From the NCBI GenBank assembly GCA_964636345.1, contig CAZWRL010000004.1, forward strand, positions 1-32,749: a stretch of DNA of 32,749 nt. Direction: 5' to 3'. Positions 20,348 to 27,766 of the stretch are shown here, piece by piece. Position 1 is the stretch's first letter. Each line of letters starts with the position of its first letter. Position numbers and translations under genes: made by a program. This stretch comes from JBBTXJ01 sp964636345. Its GTDB lineage: Bacteria; Patescibacteriota; Patescibacteriia; Magasanikbacterales; JBBTXJ01. The notes under the pieces were generated by a model. It did no database searches. It was given only the letters and a program-made list of their open reading frames with translations, and was not told where the DNA came from.

Positions 20348-20364
20348 TATTTTTCACTGCTGTG

Positions 20365-20417
20365 AAAAATAAAAATTCACCCGGAGGAGCGATGGGCCGT
20401 ATGCCACCGCTCCTCCG
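20365..20417 (-). terminator. 3' hairpin of the 6S-like RNA
   Basis: A 10-bp stem (20382-20391 with 20408-20417, core GGAGGAGCG/CGCTCCTCC), then on the minus strand a T-rich tract (20375 down to 20365). The start of the T-run is about 7 nt past the stem, so it is weaker than the other terminators. Confidence 0.5.
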
Positions 20418-20608
20418 CGAGAGAACGCGCCGAGATTAAAGGCCTTCTCGACGGCACCCTCGTGCACACTCACCACCACTTCAAAAGCGAGGCGCGGCAT
20501 ATGTCCGGCTCATGGCGCTTACAGCCACCACTCGCACTGCCGTCTCCCAGAACAGACGGTAGACACTTTCTAGCCGGCAAACCTATCTCTGGCGGGAGGC
20601 ACAGGCGT
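20385..20608 (-). ncRNA. ssrS: probable 6S RNA
   Basis: This gap of about 345 bases has no convincing gene, yet a strong minus-strand promoter (TTGACA, 18 bp, TACACT) points into it. The transcript shows, in the order known from E. coli 6S RNA: TGAGCCG (20506-20512), about 30 nt, TGGTGAG (20469-20475), then a GTCGAGAAG...CCTTTAA stretch (about 20436-20453) matching the conserved GTCCGAGAAGCCTTAAA bubble strand. TATGCC pairs with GGCATA and GCGCC with GGCGC, giving a long rod with an asymmetric open centre as expected for the RNA that mimics an open promoter and binds RNA polymerase. The 5' part is longer than in E. coli and has its own hairpin. Ends are approximate. Confidence 0.6.
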
Positions 20609-20614
20609 ATACAT

Positions 20615-20644
20615 AGTGTAGAACGACTGTTTAACGGTTGTCAA
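20615..20644 (-). promoter_or_regulatory. promoter of the 6S-like RNA
   Basis: TTGACA (20639-20644), 18 bp, TACACT (20615-20620) on the minus strand. The -35 lies in the last codons of pyrG. Confidence 0.7.
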
Positions 20645-22280
20645 GACCCCGTTGTGCATATCTCATTGCCGCGACAATAAATGCCCTAAATAACGGATGC
20701 GGCCGCATTGGGCGTGACTTAAATTCAGGATGAAATTGCACCGCAACAAACCACGGATGGGCAGGCAGTTCAATAATTTCAACGAGATTTTGTTCTTGAT
20801 AAACACCAGAAAATACCACTCCTGCTTTTTCCAGTTGCGCGCGATACGCATTGTTAAATTCATAGCGATGACGGTGGCGTTCTTCAATGTGCGCGCTGCC
20901 ATACGCCGCCCGTGCGCGCGTACCGGGCGCTATCACGCACGGATACGTGCCCAAACGCATGGTGCCGCCATAGCGTTTGTTCACCAAATTTTTCTGTTGA
21001 TAGGGATTCGCAATAATAATGGGATGTTTAGTATGTAATCTCACTTCCACGGAATGCGCGTCGCGGATTCCCGCCACATGCCGCGCAATTTCTACGCACG
21101 CCAGTTGCATACCATAACACAAACCAAAAAAAGGAATCGTATGTTCGCGCACAAACCGAATCGCGGCAATAATTCCTTCAATGCCGCGACTGCCAAAACC
21201 GCCGGGCACCAGCACGCCATCGTAGTCCTTTAATTCTTTCACGCGTGATGGTTGTTTTTCATACACCGTAGAATCAATCCACGTCAATTCAGGCCTGCAA
21301 TTTTGAAACCACGCCGCGTGTTTAAGTGATTCAATCACCGAAATGTATGAATCCTTGAGGGTAAAATCTCCCGTGGCAAAATATTTACCAACCACAGCAA
21401 TCTTGACGGTTCGTTTTGCGCGCTTAATTTTTTTGATAAACACGCGCCAATCTTTCATGCTACGCTCACGCGAAGGTATACCAAGTCGCTTCAATACCAT
21501 AGCGCCCATACCCGCATCTTCCAACAAGAGCGGCACCTCATAAATAGAGGGCATGTCCGGCGCGCTGATAATCGCCTCGGGCGCGACACCGCACGATGTT
21601 GCCAATTTGTGCTGTCGCACCGCATCAATCAGCCGTTCACCGCGACACACAATAAAATCCGCTTGAATGCCCGTACTATTGAGTGTTCTGCTGGCGTACT
21701 GTGTTGGTTTTGTTTTCATTTCACCAACATTGGCGGGAATGGGCAGATAACTCACCAGCACAAACACCACGTCTTTGGGATTCCGCAATTTCATTTCGCG
21801 CGCCGCTTCCAAAAACAACAAATTCTGATACTCCCCGACGGTGCCGCCAATTTCTATAATGGTAACGTCTGCCTTGTTCACGCGCGCCGCGTTTTCAATC
21901 CGCCGAATAATTTCCTCCGGGATATGCGGCACCACTTCAACGCATTTGCCACCATACGCCATGGAACGCTCGCGTTCAATGACCGTTTGATACACGCGAC
22001 CCGTGGTCATGTAATTGGTTGCGGTGAGTTCCGTATCCAAAAAGCGTTCATAATTCCCCATGTCCTGATCCGTTTCATCGCCATCGCGCGTGACAAACAC
22101 CTCACCGTGTTCCGTGGGATTCATGGTTCCCGCGTCAACATTAATATACGGATCAGCTTTCACCGCGGTCACACGAAGACCATTGCTTTGTAACAGGGCA
22201 CCCATTGAAGCGGATGTGATCCCCTTCCCCACTGAAGACATCACGCCACCCACCACAAAAATATATTTTCTTCGGGCCAT
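20631..22280 (-). CDS. pyrG: CTP synthase
   Basis: A 549-aa cytoplasmic enzyme that aminates UTP to CTP using glutamine. The N-terminal synthetase domain opens with KYIFVVGGVMSSVGKG; the C-terminal glutamine amidotransferase domain has the nucleophile Cys in FFGLCYGMQLAC and the His/Glu pair in AVQFHPEF. MARRKYIFVVGG at ATG 22280 is the true start; TTG 22292 is in frame but less likely. It follows rplI by 21 nt, with a GC-rich hairpin between them. The length matches the family. Confidence 0.96.
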   Translation of the reverse strand: MARRKYIFVVGGVMSSVGKGITSASMGALLQSNGLRVTAVKADPYINVDAGTMNPTEHGEVFVTRDGDETDQDMGNYERFLDTELTATNYMTTGRVYQTVIERERSMAYGGKCVEVVPHIPEEIIRRIENAARVNKADVTIIEIGGTVGEYQNLLFLEAAREMKLRNPKDVVFVLVSYLPIPANVGEMKTKPTQYASRTLNSTGIQADFIVCRGERLIDAVRQHKLATSCGVAPEAIISAPDMPSIYEVPLLLEDAGMGAMVLKRLGIPSRERSMKDWRVFIKKIKRAKRTVKIAVVGKYFATGDFTLKDSYISVIESLKHAAWFQNCRPELTWIDSTVYEKQPSRVKELKDYDGVLVPGGFGSRGIEGIIAAIRFVREHTIPFFGLCYGMQLACVEIARHVAGIRDAHSVEVRLHTKHPIIIANPYQQKNLVNKRYGGTMRLGTYPCVIAPGTRARAAYGSAHIEERHRHRYEFNNAYRAQLEKAGVVFSGVYQEQNLVEIIELPAHPWFVAVQFHPEFKSRPMRPHPLFRAFIVAAMRYAQRGLDNR

Positions 22281-22292
22281 AGATAAAGACAA

Positions 22293-22312
22293 GGGCGCCT
22301 TTTAGGGCGCCC
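22293..22312 (-). promoter_or_regulatory. attenuator-like hairpin between rplI and pyrG
   Basis: A perfect 7-bp stem GGGCGCC/GGCGCCC (22306-22312 with 22293-22299) around CTAAAA, with the rplI stop in the loop, then TTGTCTTTATCT before the pyrG ATG. It could trim transcription into pyrG or shield its start. Confidence 0.4.
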
Positions 22313-22745
22313 CGGTGACAATGAGTTTAAGTTCCGCTTCCAGTCCGTGATCAAAACGAACGGTTGCCGCATATTCTCCCGGTGTTTTAATAGGCGTCAT
22401 AGTCACCTGTGTTTTTTTGATATCAAACCCGCGTTCTTTCAAAAGTTGCGCCACCTTCTGCGCGCCCACCGCGGCATACAGCGTACCCGCGTCACTCGCG
22501 GTTTCTTCTACTTCTAGTTCATAACCATCTAATTGCGTGGCGAGTTTTTGCAGTGCCGCCAACTCTCGCTCCGAACGCCGGCGCGCCGCCTCACGTTCCG
22601 CTTCTGCCTCGGCAATGGCCTGCGCGGTTGCCGGTATGGCTAATTTTTTGGGGAACAATAAATTGCGCGCGTGTCCATCCGCAACATCACAAATGTCCCC
22701 ACGCTCCCCCAGCGTCGGGACTCGTTGTAACAAGACCACTTTCAT
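22302..22745 (-). CDS. rplI: 50S ribosomal protein bL9
   Basis: A 147-aa ribosomal protein, full length: N-terminal domain MKVVLLQRVPTLGERGDICDVADGHARNLLFPKKLA, a long connecting helix rich in Ala/Glu/Arg, and a C-terminal domain with the expected GSVT region shortened to LYAAVGAQKVAQLL. As I recall, bL9 is absent from several CPR lineages, including Microgenomates, so its presence argues against those. First gene of an rplI-pyrG unit. Confidence 0.95.
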   Translation of the reverse strand: MKVVLLQRVPTLGERGDICDVADGHARNLLFPKKLAIPATAQAIAEAEAEREAARRRSERELAALQKLATQLDGYELEVEETASDAGTLYAAVGAQKVAQLLKERGFDIKKTQVTMTPIKTPGEYAATVRFDHGLEAELKLIVTGAP

Positions 22746-22765
22746 AGACCCGTTCCATTAAACGG

Positions 22766-22794
22766 AGTATAGCAGAGGGGTTTTACGCGCGCAA
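22766..22794 (-). promoter_or_regulatory. rplI-pyrG promoter
   Basis: TTGCGC (22789-22794), 17 bp, TATACT with extended TGC (22766-22771); leader about 13 nt. It is divergent from era. Confidence 0.65.
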
Positions 22795-22798
22795 CACC

Positions 22799-22828
22799 TT
22801 GTCAATATAACCATTTCCGTGGTACCGT
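22799..22828 (+). promoter_or_regulatory. possible leaderless promoter of era
   Basis: TTGTCA, 18 bp, TACCGT, 7 nt to ATG 22836. The -10 box is weak but the spacing matches the other leaderless starts. Confidence 0.4.
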
Positions 22829-22835
22829 TGCCCAT

Positions 22836-23687
22836 ATGAAGACAGGTTTTGTGGTGCTGGTGGGGCGTTCAAATGTGGGAAAGTCCACGCTCTTGAACAC
22901 GCTCGTTGGCACTAAAATTGCTGCGGTAACTGAAAAGCCGCAAACCACGCGCTACGCCATTCACGGCGTGCTCACACTCCCGGAAGGGCAGATTATTTTT
23001 GTTGATACACCGGGGGTGTTCAAGGAAGTAAGCGGCGCGCTCACAAAAGCGTTAACCAAAACAATCGCGGATTCGCTTTCGGATATTGATGTCATTATCT
23101 ATGTGGTTGACCCCACGCGATCAATCGGCGCGGAAGAACGCGCGGCGCTTGCCATGGTTCGTCACATCACCAAACCAAAGTTCCTGGTCATTAACAAAAC
23201 TGACCTTCCCGAAGAAAAAACAATCTACCTCCCTGATTACCGCGCGCTTGCCGATGATTTTAACGGCATCTTTGAAGTATCGGCGCGCGAGGCGCGTCAT
23301 ATTAAACCGCTCATTGCCGCCGTGCTTGATGCGCTTCCGGAGGGCGAACCGATGTATCCTGAAGGCCAAACCAGCAACATCACGGATAGTTTTTGGGTGG
23401 CGGAAGTGATTCGCGAAAAAGTGTTCAACGCAACCGCGGATGAAATTCCCTACGCCACGCATGTTGAAGTGGACGCCATGGGCACCAAAAATGAACATTT
23501 GGTGATCACCGCGCGAATTTTAACAAGTGAGGAACGCTATAAAAAAATGCTGATCGGCAAAGGCGGACAAAAAATTAAAGAAATCGGCAGCGCCGCCCGC
23601 CGTGAACTGGAAACCGCCACCAACAAAAAAATCTACCTCGAACTTGAGGTAGATGTGGATCCGCACTGGGTAGAACGATTACGCTGA
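22836..23687 (+). CDS. era: GTPase Era
   Basis: A 283-aa GTPase with a C-terminal KH domain that binds the 3' end of 16S rRNA during 30S maturation. G1 is GRSNVGKST (10-18), G3 DTPG, G4 NKTD, and the KH loop IGKGGQKIKEIG lies near residue 247. The length fits the family. Its 3' coding region contains a terminator for the opposing gene. Confidence 0.95.
   Translation: MKTGFVVLVGRSNVGKSTLLNTLVGTKIAAVTEKPQTTRYAIHGVLTLPEGQIIFVDTPGVFKEVSGALTKALTKTIADSLSDIDVIIYVVDPTRSIGAEERAALAMVRHITKPKFLVINKTDLPEEKTIYLPDYRALADDFNGIFEVSAREARHIKPLIAAVLDALPEGEPMYPEGQTSNITDSFWVAEVIREKVFNATADEIPYATHVEVDAMGTKNEHLVITARILTSEERYKKMLIGKGGQKIKEIGSAARRELETATNKKIYLELEVDVDPHWVERLR
23625..23654 (-). terminator. minus-strand terminator inside the era coding region
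   Basis: A 9-bp stem ATCTACCTC/GAGGTAGAT (23631-23639 with 23646-23654) and, on the minus strand, a run of seven Ts (23631 down to 23625). It serves the histidine phosphatase gene that ends at 23698. Confidence 0.7.
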
Positions 23688-23697
23688 TTAGCGACCT

Positions 23698-24165
23698 TTA
23701 TTTACTGCGCGGTGTCCTGCCGATGATCTCAACGGTTCCTGCCTCGCAATCAATCACGAGCGCATCACCCTTGTCAACGGGCATGAAGGGCAATGCCACA
23801 TCAAGTTCTTCGCGTCCAAAATATACGGGGAACTGTTCAACATACGGAAGGTGTGTAACCACGATGAGCGCGTCCGCGCGTGATTTGTGCTCGCGAATGA
23901 ATGCAAGCGCGCGTGAAAAATCAAACGCATGCTCGTCATCCGCCAACCAAAGCGGCATGGTCTCAAAACCAACCCCAAGCGCTTCCGCGAGCCACGCAAC
24001 GCTATCCGTTGCGCGGGGAGCAGTGGACGAAAAGAGCAGAACCGATTGTGAATCAATGCGTTCCTTAAGCAACCGGCTCAAACGGAACATTTGTTCGCGG
24101 CCGCTCGTGGTGAGCCGACCGTCCGGACCGTAATCTCCATGGCGCACCAGGATGAGATACTGCAT
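23698..24165 (-). CDS. histidine phosphatase family protein (SixA-like)
   Basis: A 155-aa protein with the RHG triad at residues 8-10 (VRHGDYGPDGRLT), SSTAPRATDS, and the second catalytic His in VVTHLPYVEQF. The short length and layout fit SixA-type phosphohistidine phosphatases, which remove phosphate from protein histidines; other small phosphatase activities are possible. The ATG at 24165 is preceded by AAGGAGG (24173-24179), one of only three strong Shine-Dalgarno sites seen here, behind a TTGACA promoter. Downstream it is convergent with era. Confidence 0.85.
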   Translation of the reverse strand: MQYLILVRHGDYGPDGRLTTSGREQMFRLSRLLKERIDSQSVLLFSSTAPRATDSVAWLAEALGVGFETMPLWLADDEHAFDFSRALAFIREHKSRADALIVVTHLPYVEQFPVYFGREELDVALPFMPVDKGDALVIDCEAGTVEIIGRTPRSK

Positions 24166-24186
24166 GCGTGTTCCTCCTTGTTGCCA

Positions 24187-24215
24187 ATCCTACAGTAAAC
24201 CGCCCTTTTTGTCAA
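24187..24215 (-). promoter_or_regulatory. promoter of the histidine phosphatase gene
   Basis: TTGACA (24210-24215), 17 bp, TAGGAT (24187-24192) on the minus strand, inside the 3' end of the riboflavin synthase gene; same design as the Nudix-like gene promoter. Confidence 0.65.
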
Positions 24216-24822
24216 CCGCGTGCATAAGCACCTGCACTGTATCCACGATGGTCTGCGTTCGCGAGTCAATCTCCACATTCACCCGGTCTCCTGTTTTTTT
24301 GAACCCAAAGGTGGTTATGCGGAGCGTTTCAGGAATGAGCCAGATAGTGAAGGCGCCGGCGGCTTTATCCACATCCACGATGGTCAAACTGGCGCCATCA
24401 AGCGCGATAAAGCCCTTTGGAAATATATATTTCATCCATTCCGGCGGCACATGAAAAGTGAGCACGTGATTATTTTCCGGATGATCAATGGCAACAATTT
24501 CCGCCGTGCCGGTAATGTGGCCGGACAACAGGTGTCCGCCAATTTCATCGCCAAGCGACGCCGAGCGTTCTATATTCACCTGATTACCTTCTTTTAATTG
24601 CCCAAGTGTTGTTTTAGCAAGCGTTTCGCCCATGAGATCAAAAGAAACGCGCGCGTTATCAATCTCGGTAACGGTAAGACACGCGCCATCAATGGCAACA
24701 CTTGCGCCGCGTTGCAATCCGCGCACGCGATCTTCCGGAAACAAAAGGGTCATAACGGCGTGACCGCCCTCATGTGTGAAACTCACCACCGGAACGCAGG
24801 ATTGTACGATACCAGTAAACAT
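24190..24822 (-). CDS. ribE: riboflavin synthase
   Basis: A 210-aa enzyme that converts two molecules of 6,7-dimethyl-8-ribityllumazine to riboflavin. It starts MFTGIVQ, the invariant family N-terminus, which fixes the start at 24822 although the frame is open further. Two similar barrels follow: ASVAIDGACLTVTEI with FDLMGETLAKTTLG, then GGHLLSGHITGTAEI with FIALDGASLTIVDV. It begins one base after the riboflavin kinase gene. No other riboflavin-pathway genes (ribA, ribB, ribD, ribH) are in the window. Confidence 0.93.
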   Translation of the reverse strand: MFTGIVQSCVPVVSFTHEGGHAVMTLLFPEDRVRGLQRGASVAIDGACLTVTEIDNARVSFDLMGETLAKTTLGQLKEGNQVNIERSASLGDEIGGHLLSGHITGTAEIVAIDHPENNHVLTFHVPPEWMKYIFPKGFIALDGASLTIVDVDKAAGAFTIWLIPETLRITTFGFKKTGDRVNVEIDSRTQTIVDTVQVLMHAVDKKGGLL

Positions 24823-24823
24823 A

Positions 24824-25177
24824 TTACTGACAAAGCACACGCACACGGGAAATGTCCTCTTCAATCTTCCGTAACAATTCCTCGCGTGAATGCACCCGCC
24901 GCATCTCACTCACGCGCTCTAAAACATAAACGTCCAATGTCTCGCCCACTAATTCCATTGCCTGATCCAAAAGATGCACCTCAACTTTTGGTTTTGCATC
25001 TGCGGAAAAATCGCCGCCAATCATGAGCGCGGCAGGATACCGCGCGCCACGGTATACCACAAAGGCGGCGTACACGCCGCCTTCAAGCGCTCTGGGATCG
25101 CAAGCAAGATTTGCCGTTGGATACCCGAGCATCCGTCCCTGGCCCAAGCCAGCAATAACGCGCCCTGAAAGTTTCAT
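24824..25177 (-). CDS. standalone riboflavin kinase
   Basis: A 117-aa protein matching only the flavokinase half of bifunctional RibF: GLGQGRMLGYPTANL, GVYAAFVVYRGARYPAALMIG, then PKVEVHLLD with the catalytic Glu, and ELVGETLDVYVLERV. It phosphorylates riboflavin to FMN. The FAD synthetase half is missing. It lies between the ctpA-type protease and riboflavin synthase in one operon. Confidence 0.88.
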   Translation of the reverse strand: MKLSGRVIAGLGQGRMLGYPTANLACDPRALEGGVYAAFVVYRGARYPAALMIGGDFSADAKPKVEVHLLDQAMELVGETLDVYVLERVSEMRRVHSREELLRKIEEDISRVRVLCQ

Positions 25178-25186
25178 AACCCAACC

Positions 25187-26446
25187 CTACTCTTTCGCGC
25201 GCAACAGTTCAAGCGCCTTGACGACAAATCGCTCATCGTCGTCGGTTACCAGTTCATCCTTTTTGAATTCGGGAATCACCATGTCCGGCGTGATGCCCTC
25301 TTTGTTAATCTGACGATTTTTTGGCGTGAGCCATTCAGAAATAGTCAATTTGAGCGCCGAACCGTCTTCCAAAATCTGAAAATCCTGCACCGATCCCTTG
25401 CCAAAACTCTGTTGCCCCACAATCGTTGCGGCGCCGTGATCCTGCAATGCCCCCGCCATAATTTCTGATGCCGACGCCGAACCTTTATTTATCAGCACCA
25501 CCGTTTTTACACCGCGCAACCGATGTCTGCCGTTTGAACGATACACTTGTTCTTCTTTATCGCGTGAACGTTCAATCACAATGGTTGCGCCATCCGGCAA
25601 CCATTCACCCGTCATCTGCACCGCGGTTTGCAAAAAACCACCCGGATTATTCCGCAGATCAACAATAAGTCCGCGCATGTCGCGACCCAAAAGCGCCGTG
25701 AGCGCGCTCTCAAATTCCGGCCACGTTTCTTCATTAAACTGATTCACTTTGATATACCCAATACGCCCCTCCCGCATGTTCCATTCCACACTTTTAATGT
25801 CAATGACATCGCGCGTAATGGTGATTTTTTGTTCGGTTTCTGCGCCATTGCGACGAATGGTAAGCACCACGGTCGTGCCGCGCGCGCCGCGAATAGCATT
25901 TACCGCCGCATCAAGCGTCATGACCGCGGTATCTTTGCCATCAATTTCCACGAGCACATCGCCCGCCATAATACCCGCGCGCTCTGCCGGCGAATCCGGC
26001 AACGGCGCCACCACGGTTAACACGCCATCCTTAATACCGATTTCAGCGCCGATGCCCTCAAAACTTCCGGCCAAATCTGACATAAACGCTTCCGCCGTCT
26101 TGGGCGAAAGAAACGCCGAATACGGATCACCGAGCGCCCCAACCAAACCCTCAAGCGAACCATAAAACAAATCCAGATCGTTTGTTTCACCGCCCACGTA
26201 TTTCTTTTTCAACTGATCCCAGACATCCCAGTACAAACTAAACGGAACTTCGCGGCGCGCCGCCTGGCGCGTTTGAGAAAGTACCTGCGCGAGTCCAGGA
26301 TCCTCACCCTGCAGGACCTGTTTCCGTAACGTAAATCTACCTTGGCCAATAAACAATCCAATGAAAAATGCTACCGCTACAAGAACAAGTGGCCCACTCA
26401 CCCTCCACCATCGTTTTGCGCTATGTGTTCCTCCGTGTGATGACAT
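25187..26446 (-). CDS. ctpA: C-terminal processing peptidase, S41 family
   Basis: A 419-aa exported serine protease. Membrane anchor about residues 15-35; PDZ domain about 110-195 (GIGAEIGIKDGVLTVVAPLPDSP); S41 core with GYIKVNQF, DLRNNPGG, catalytic Ser in GSASASEIMAG and general-base Lys in FGKGSVQ. It cuts C-termini of exported proteins and may regulate cell-wall hydrolases. It lies between murA and the riboflavin genes, starting 2 nt after murA. Confidence 0.93.
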   Translation of the reverse strand: MSSHGGTHSAKRWWRVSGPLVLVAVAFFIGLFIGQGRFTLRKQVLQGEDPGLAQVLSQTRQAARREVPFSLYWDVWDQLKKKYVGGETNDLDLFYGSLEGLVGALGDPYSAFLSPKTAEAFMSDLAGSFEGIGAEIGIKDGVLTVVAPLPDSPAERAGIMAGDVLVEIDGKDTAVMTLDAAVNAIRGARGTTVVLTIRRNGAETEQKITITRDVIDIKSVEWNMREGRIGYIKVNQFNEETWPEFESALTALLGRDMRGLIVDLRNNPGGFLQTAVQMTGEWLPDGATIVIERSRDKEEQVYRSNGRHRLRGVKTVVLINKGSASASEIMAGALQDHGAATIVGQQSFGKGSVQDFQILEDGSALKLTISEWLTPKNRQINKEGITPDMVIPEFKKDELVTDDDERFVVKALELLRAKE

Positions 26447-26448
26447 AC

Positions 26449-27714
26449 TTATGATTCAACGCGTTCAATACGCGCGCCGAGCGCCTGTAAGCGCGGCACC
26501 ACCTGCGCGTATCCGCGTTCAATTTGAAAAATATTATCAATGCGTGTTTCACCGCGCGCGACCAGGCCGGCGATGACGAGCGCCATACCCGCGCGAATGT
26601 CCGGACTTTCCAACACTTTGCCGCGCAGTTCGGTTGGCCCTTGCACCAGCGCGCGATGCGGATCGCACAACGTAATATTCGCGCCCATGCGATCCAATTT
26701 ATCCGTGTAAAATAAACGCCCTTCAAAAATGGTCTCATGCACCAGACCTAAACCTTTGCATTGTGTCAGGAGCACCGTAAACGGCGCCTGGAGATCAGTC
26801 GCAAAGCCGGGATATTCGTGGGTCTTCAGATTCACACTCTGAAATGGTTTTTTTCCTCGCGCGTCTACCTCCACCCAATCCTTTCCTAGCGTATACGGCA
26901 CGCCCATCTTATCAAAAAGCGCCCAGAGCGCGCCCACCTGCGTGGGATCGCACTCTTCAATGCGCACCGTGCCGCGCGCCGCGGCAGCTAAAATGGCAAA
27001 CGTGCCCGTTTCCAGACGATCCGGAATAATGACCGCGCGTCCAGCGTGTAATTTTTTCACGCCGCTGATGGTGATGGTGGGTGTTCCCGCCCCGCGAATC
27101 CGCGCGCCCTGCCGATTAAGATACGCGGCGAGCGCGGGAATTTCCGGTTCGCACGCGGCATTTTGCAACACCGTATCGCCATCGGCCAAAGTGGCGGCCA
27201 TCATGAGCGTTTCCGTAACCGTCACGCTGATTTGCGACATAAAAATGGTTGCGCCCTTCAATTTTTTTGCCGTAAAACTGATCATGTCATCCGTCTCTTT
27301 AATGGTCGCGCCCATCGCCCTAAATCCGTCAACAAATAAATCAATGGGACGACGACCCAAGAGACACCCGCCCGGATGCGCCATAGTCACGGCGCCAAAA
27401 CGAGCCAACAGCGGCCCAATTAAAATAGCTGATGCGCGAAGACCGCGTCCCAGCGCGACCGGTATGTCGCCATTTTTTACGCCGCGGGTGTCAATGCGAA
27501 CCGTGTTTTTTTCATCACGCGCTACCCGCGCGCCCATCGCTTCTACAATCTCAAGCAAGAGACGCGCATCGCCAATATCCGGCACGCGCGCGAGCTCTAT
27601 TTCTTCAAGCGAAAGAAACGCCGCGGGGATGACCGCGAGCGCGTGATTTTTCGCGCCGGCCACTTGCACGGAGCCGGCAATCGGTTGTTGTCCAGTAATA
27701 CGAAATTGTGCCAT
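26449..27714 (-). CDS. murA: UDP-GlcNAc 1-carboxyvinyltransferase
   Basis: A 421-aa cytoplasmic enzyme for the first committed step of peptidoglycan synthesis. K22-N23 in VAGAKNHALA, and Cys117 in HPGGCLLGRRPIDL, the residue attacked by fosfomycin, are present. MAQFRITGQQPIAGSV at ATG 27714 is the family start; the frame opens 66 nt further. First gene of murA-ctpA-ribK-ribE. Confidence 0.95.
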   Translation of the reverse strand: MAQFRITGQQPIAGSVQVAGAKNHALAVIPAAFLSLEEIELARVPDIGDARLLLEIVEAMGARVARDEKNTVRIDTRGVKNGDIPVALGRGLRASAILIGPLLARFGAVTMAHPGGCLLGRRPIDLFVDGFRAMGATIKETDDMISFTAKKLKGATIFMSQISVTVTETLMMAATLADGDTVLQNAACEPEIPALAAYLNRQGARIRGAGTPTITISGVKKLHAGRAVIIPDRLETGTFAILAAAARGTVRIEECDPTQVGALWALFDKMGVPYTLGKDWVEVDARGKKPFQSVNLKTHEYPGFATDLQAPFTVLLTQCKGLGLVHETIFEGRLFYTDKLDRMGANITLCDPHRALVQGPTELRGKVLESPDIRAGMALVIAGLVARGETRIDNIFQIERGYAQVVPRLQALGARIERVES

Positions 27715-27716
27715 AC

Positions 27717-27745
27717 TTGACGCGCAATGTAGATCAGTATATACC
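27717..27745 (+). promoter_or_regulatory. promoter of the PEGA protein gene
   Basis: TTGACG, 17 bp, TATACC; the -10 box overlaps that of the opposing murA promoter. Confidence 0.55.
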
Positions 27746-27764
27746 TCTCCCATACCATTTGCAA
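27736..27764 (-). promoter_or_regulatory. murA operon promoter
   Basis: TTGCAA (27759-27764), 17 bp, TATACT (27736-27741) on the minus strand; leader about 14 nt. It shares bases 27740-27741 with the plus-strand -10 box, so both cannot be occupied at once. Confidence 0.6.
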
Positions 27765-27766
27765 AC

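Noticed and set aside
21609..22193. 194-aa open frame on the plus strand
   Set aside because: Antisense to pyrG; no start signal and His/Asn-rich shadow composition.
26942..27646. 234-aa open frame on the plus strand
   Set aside because: Fully antisense to murA, whose motifs are intact; composition mirrors murA.
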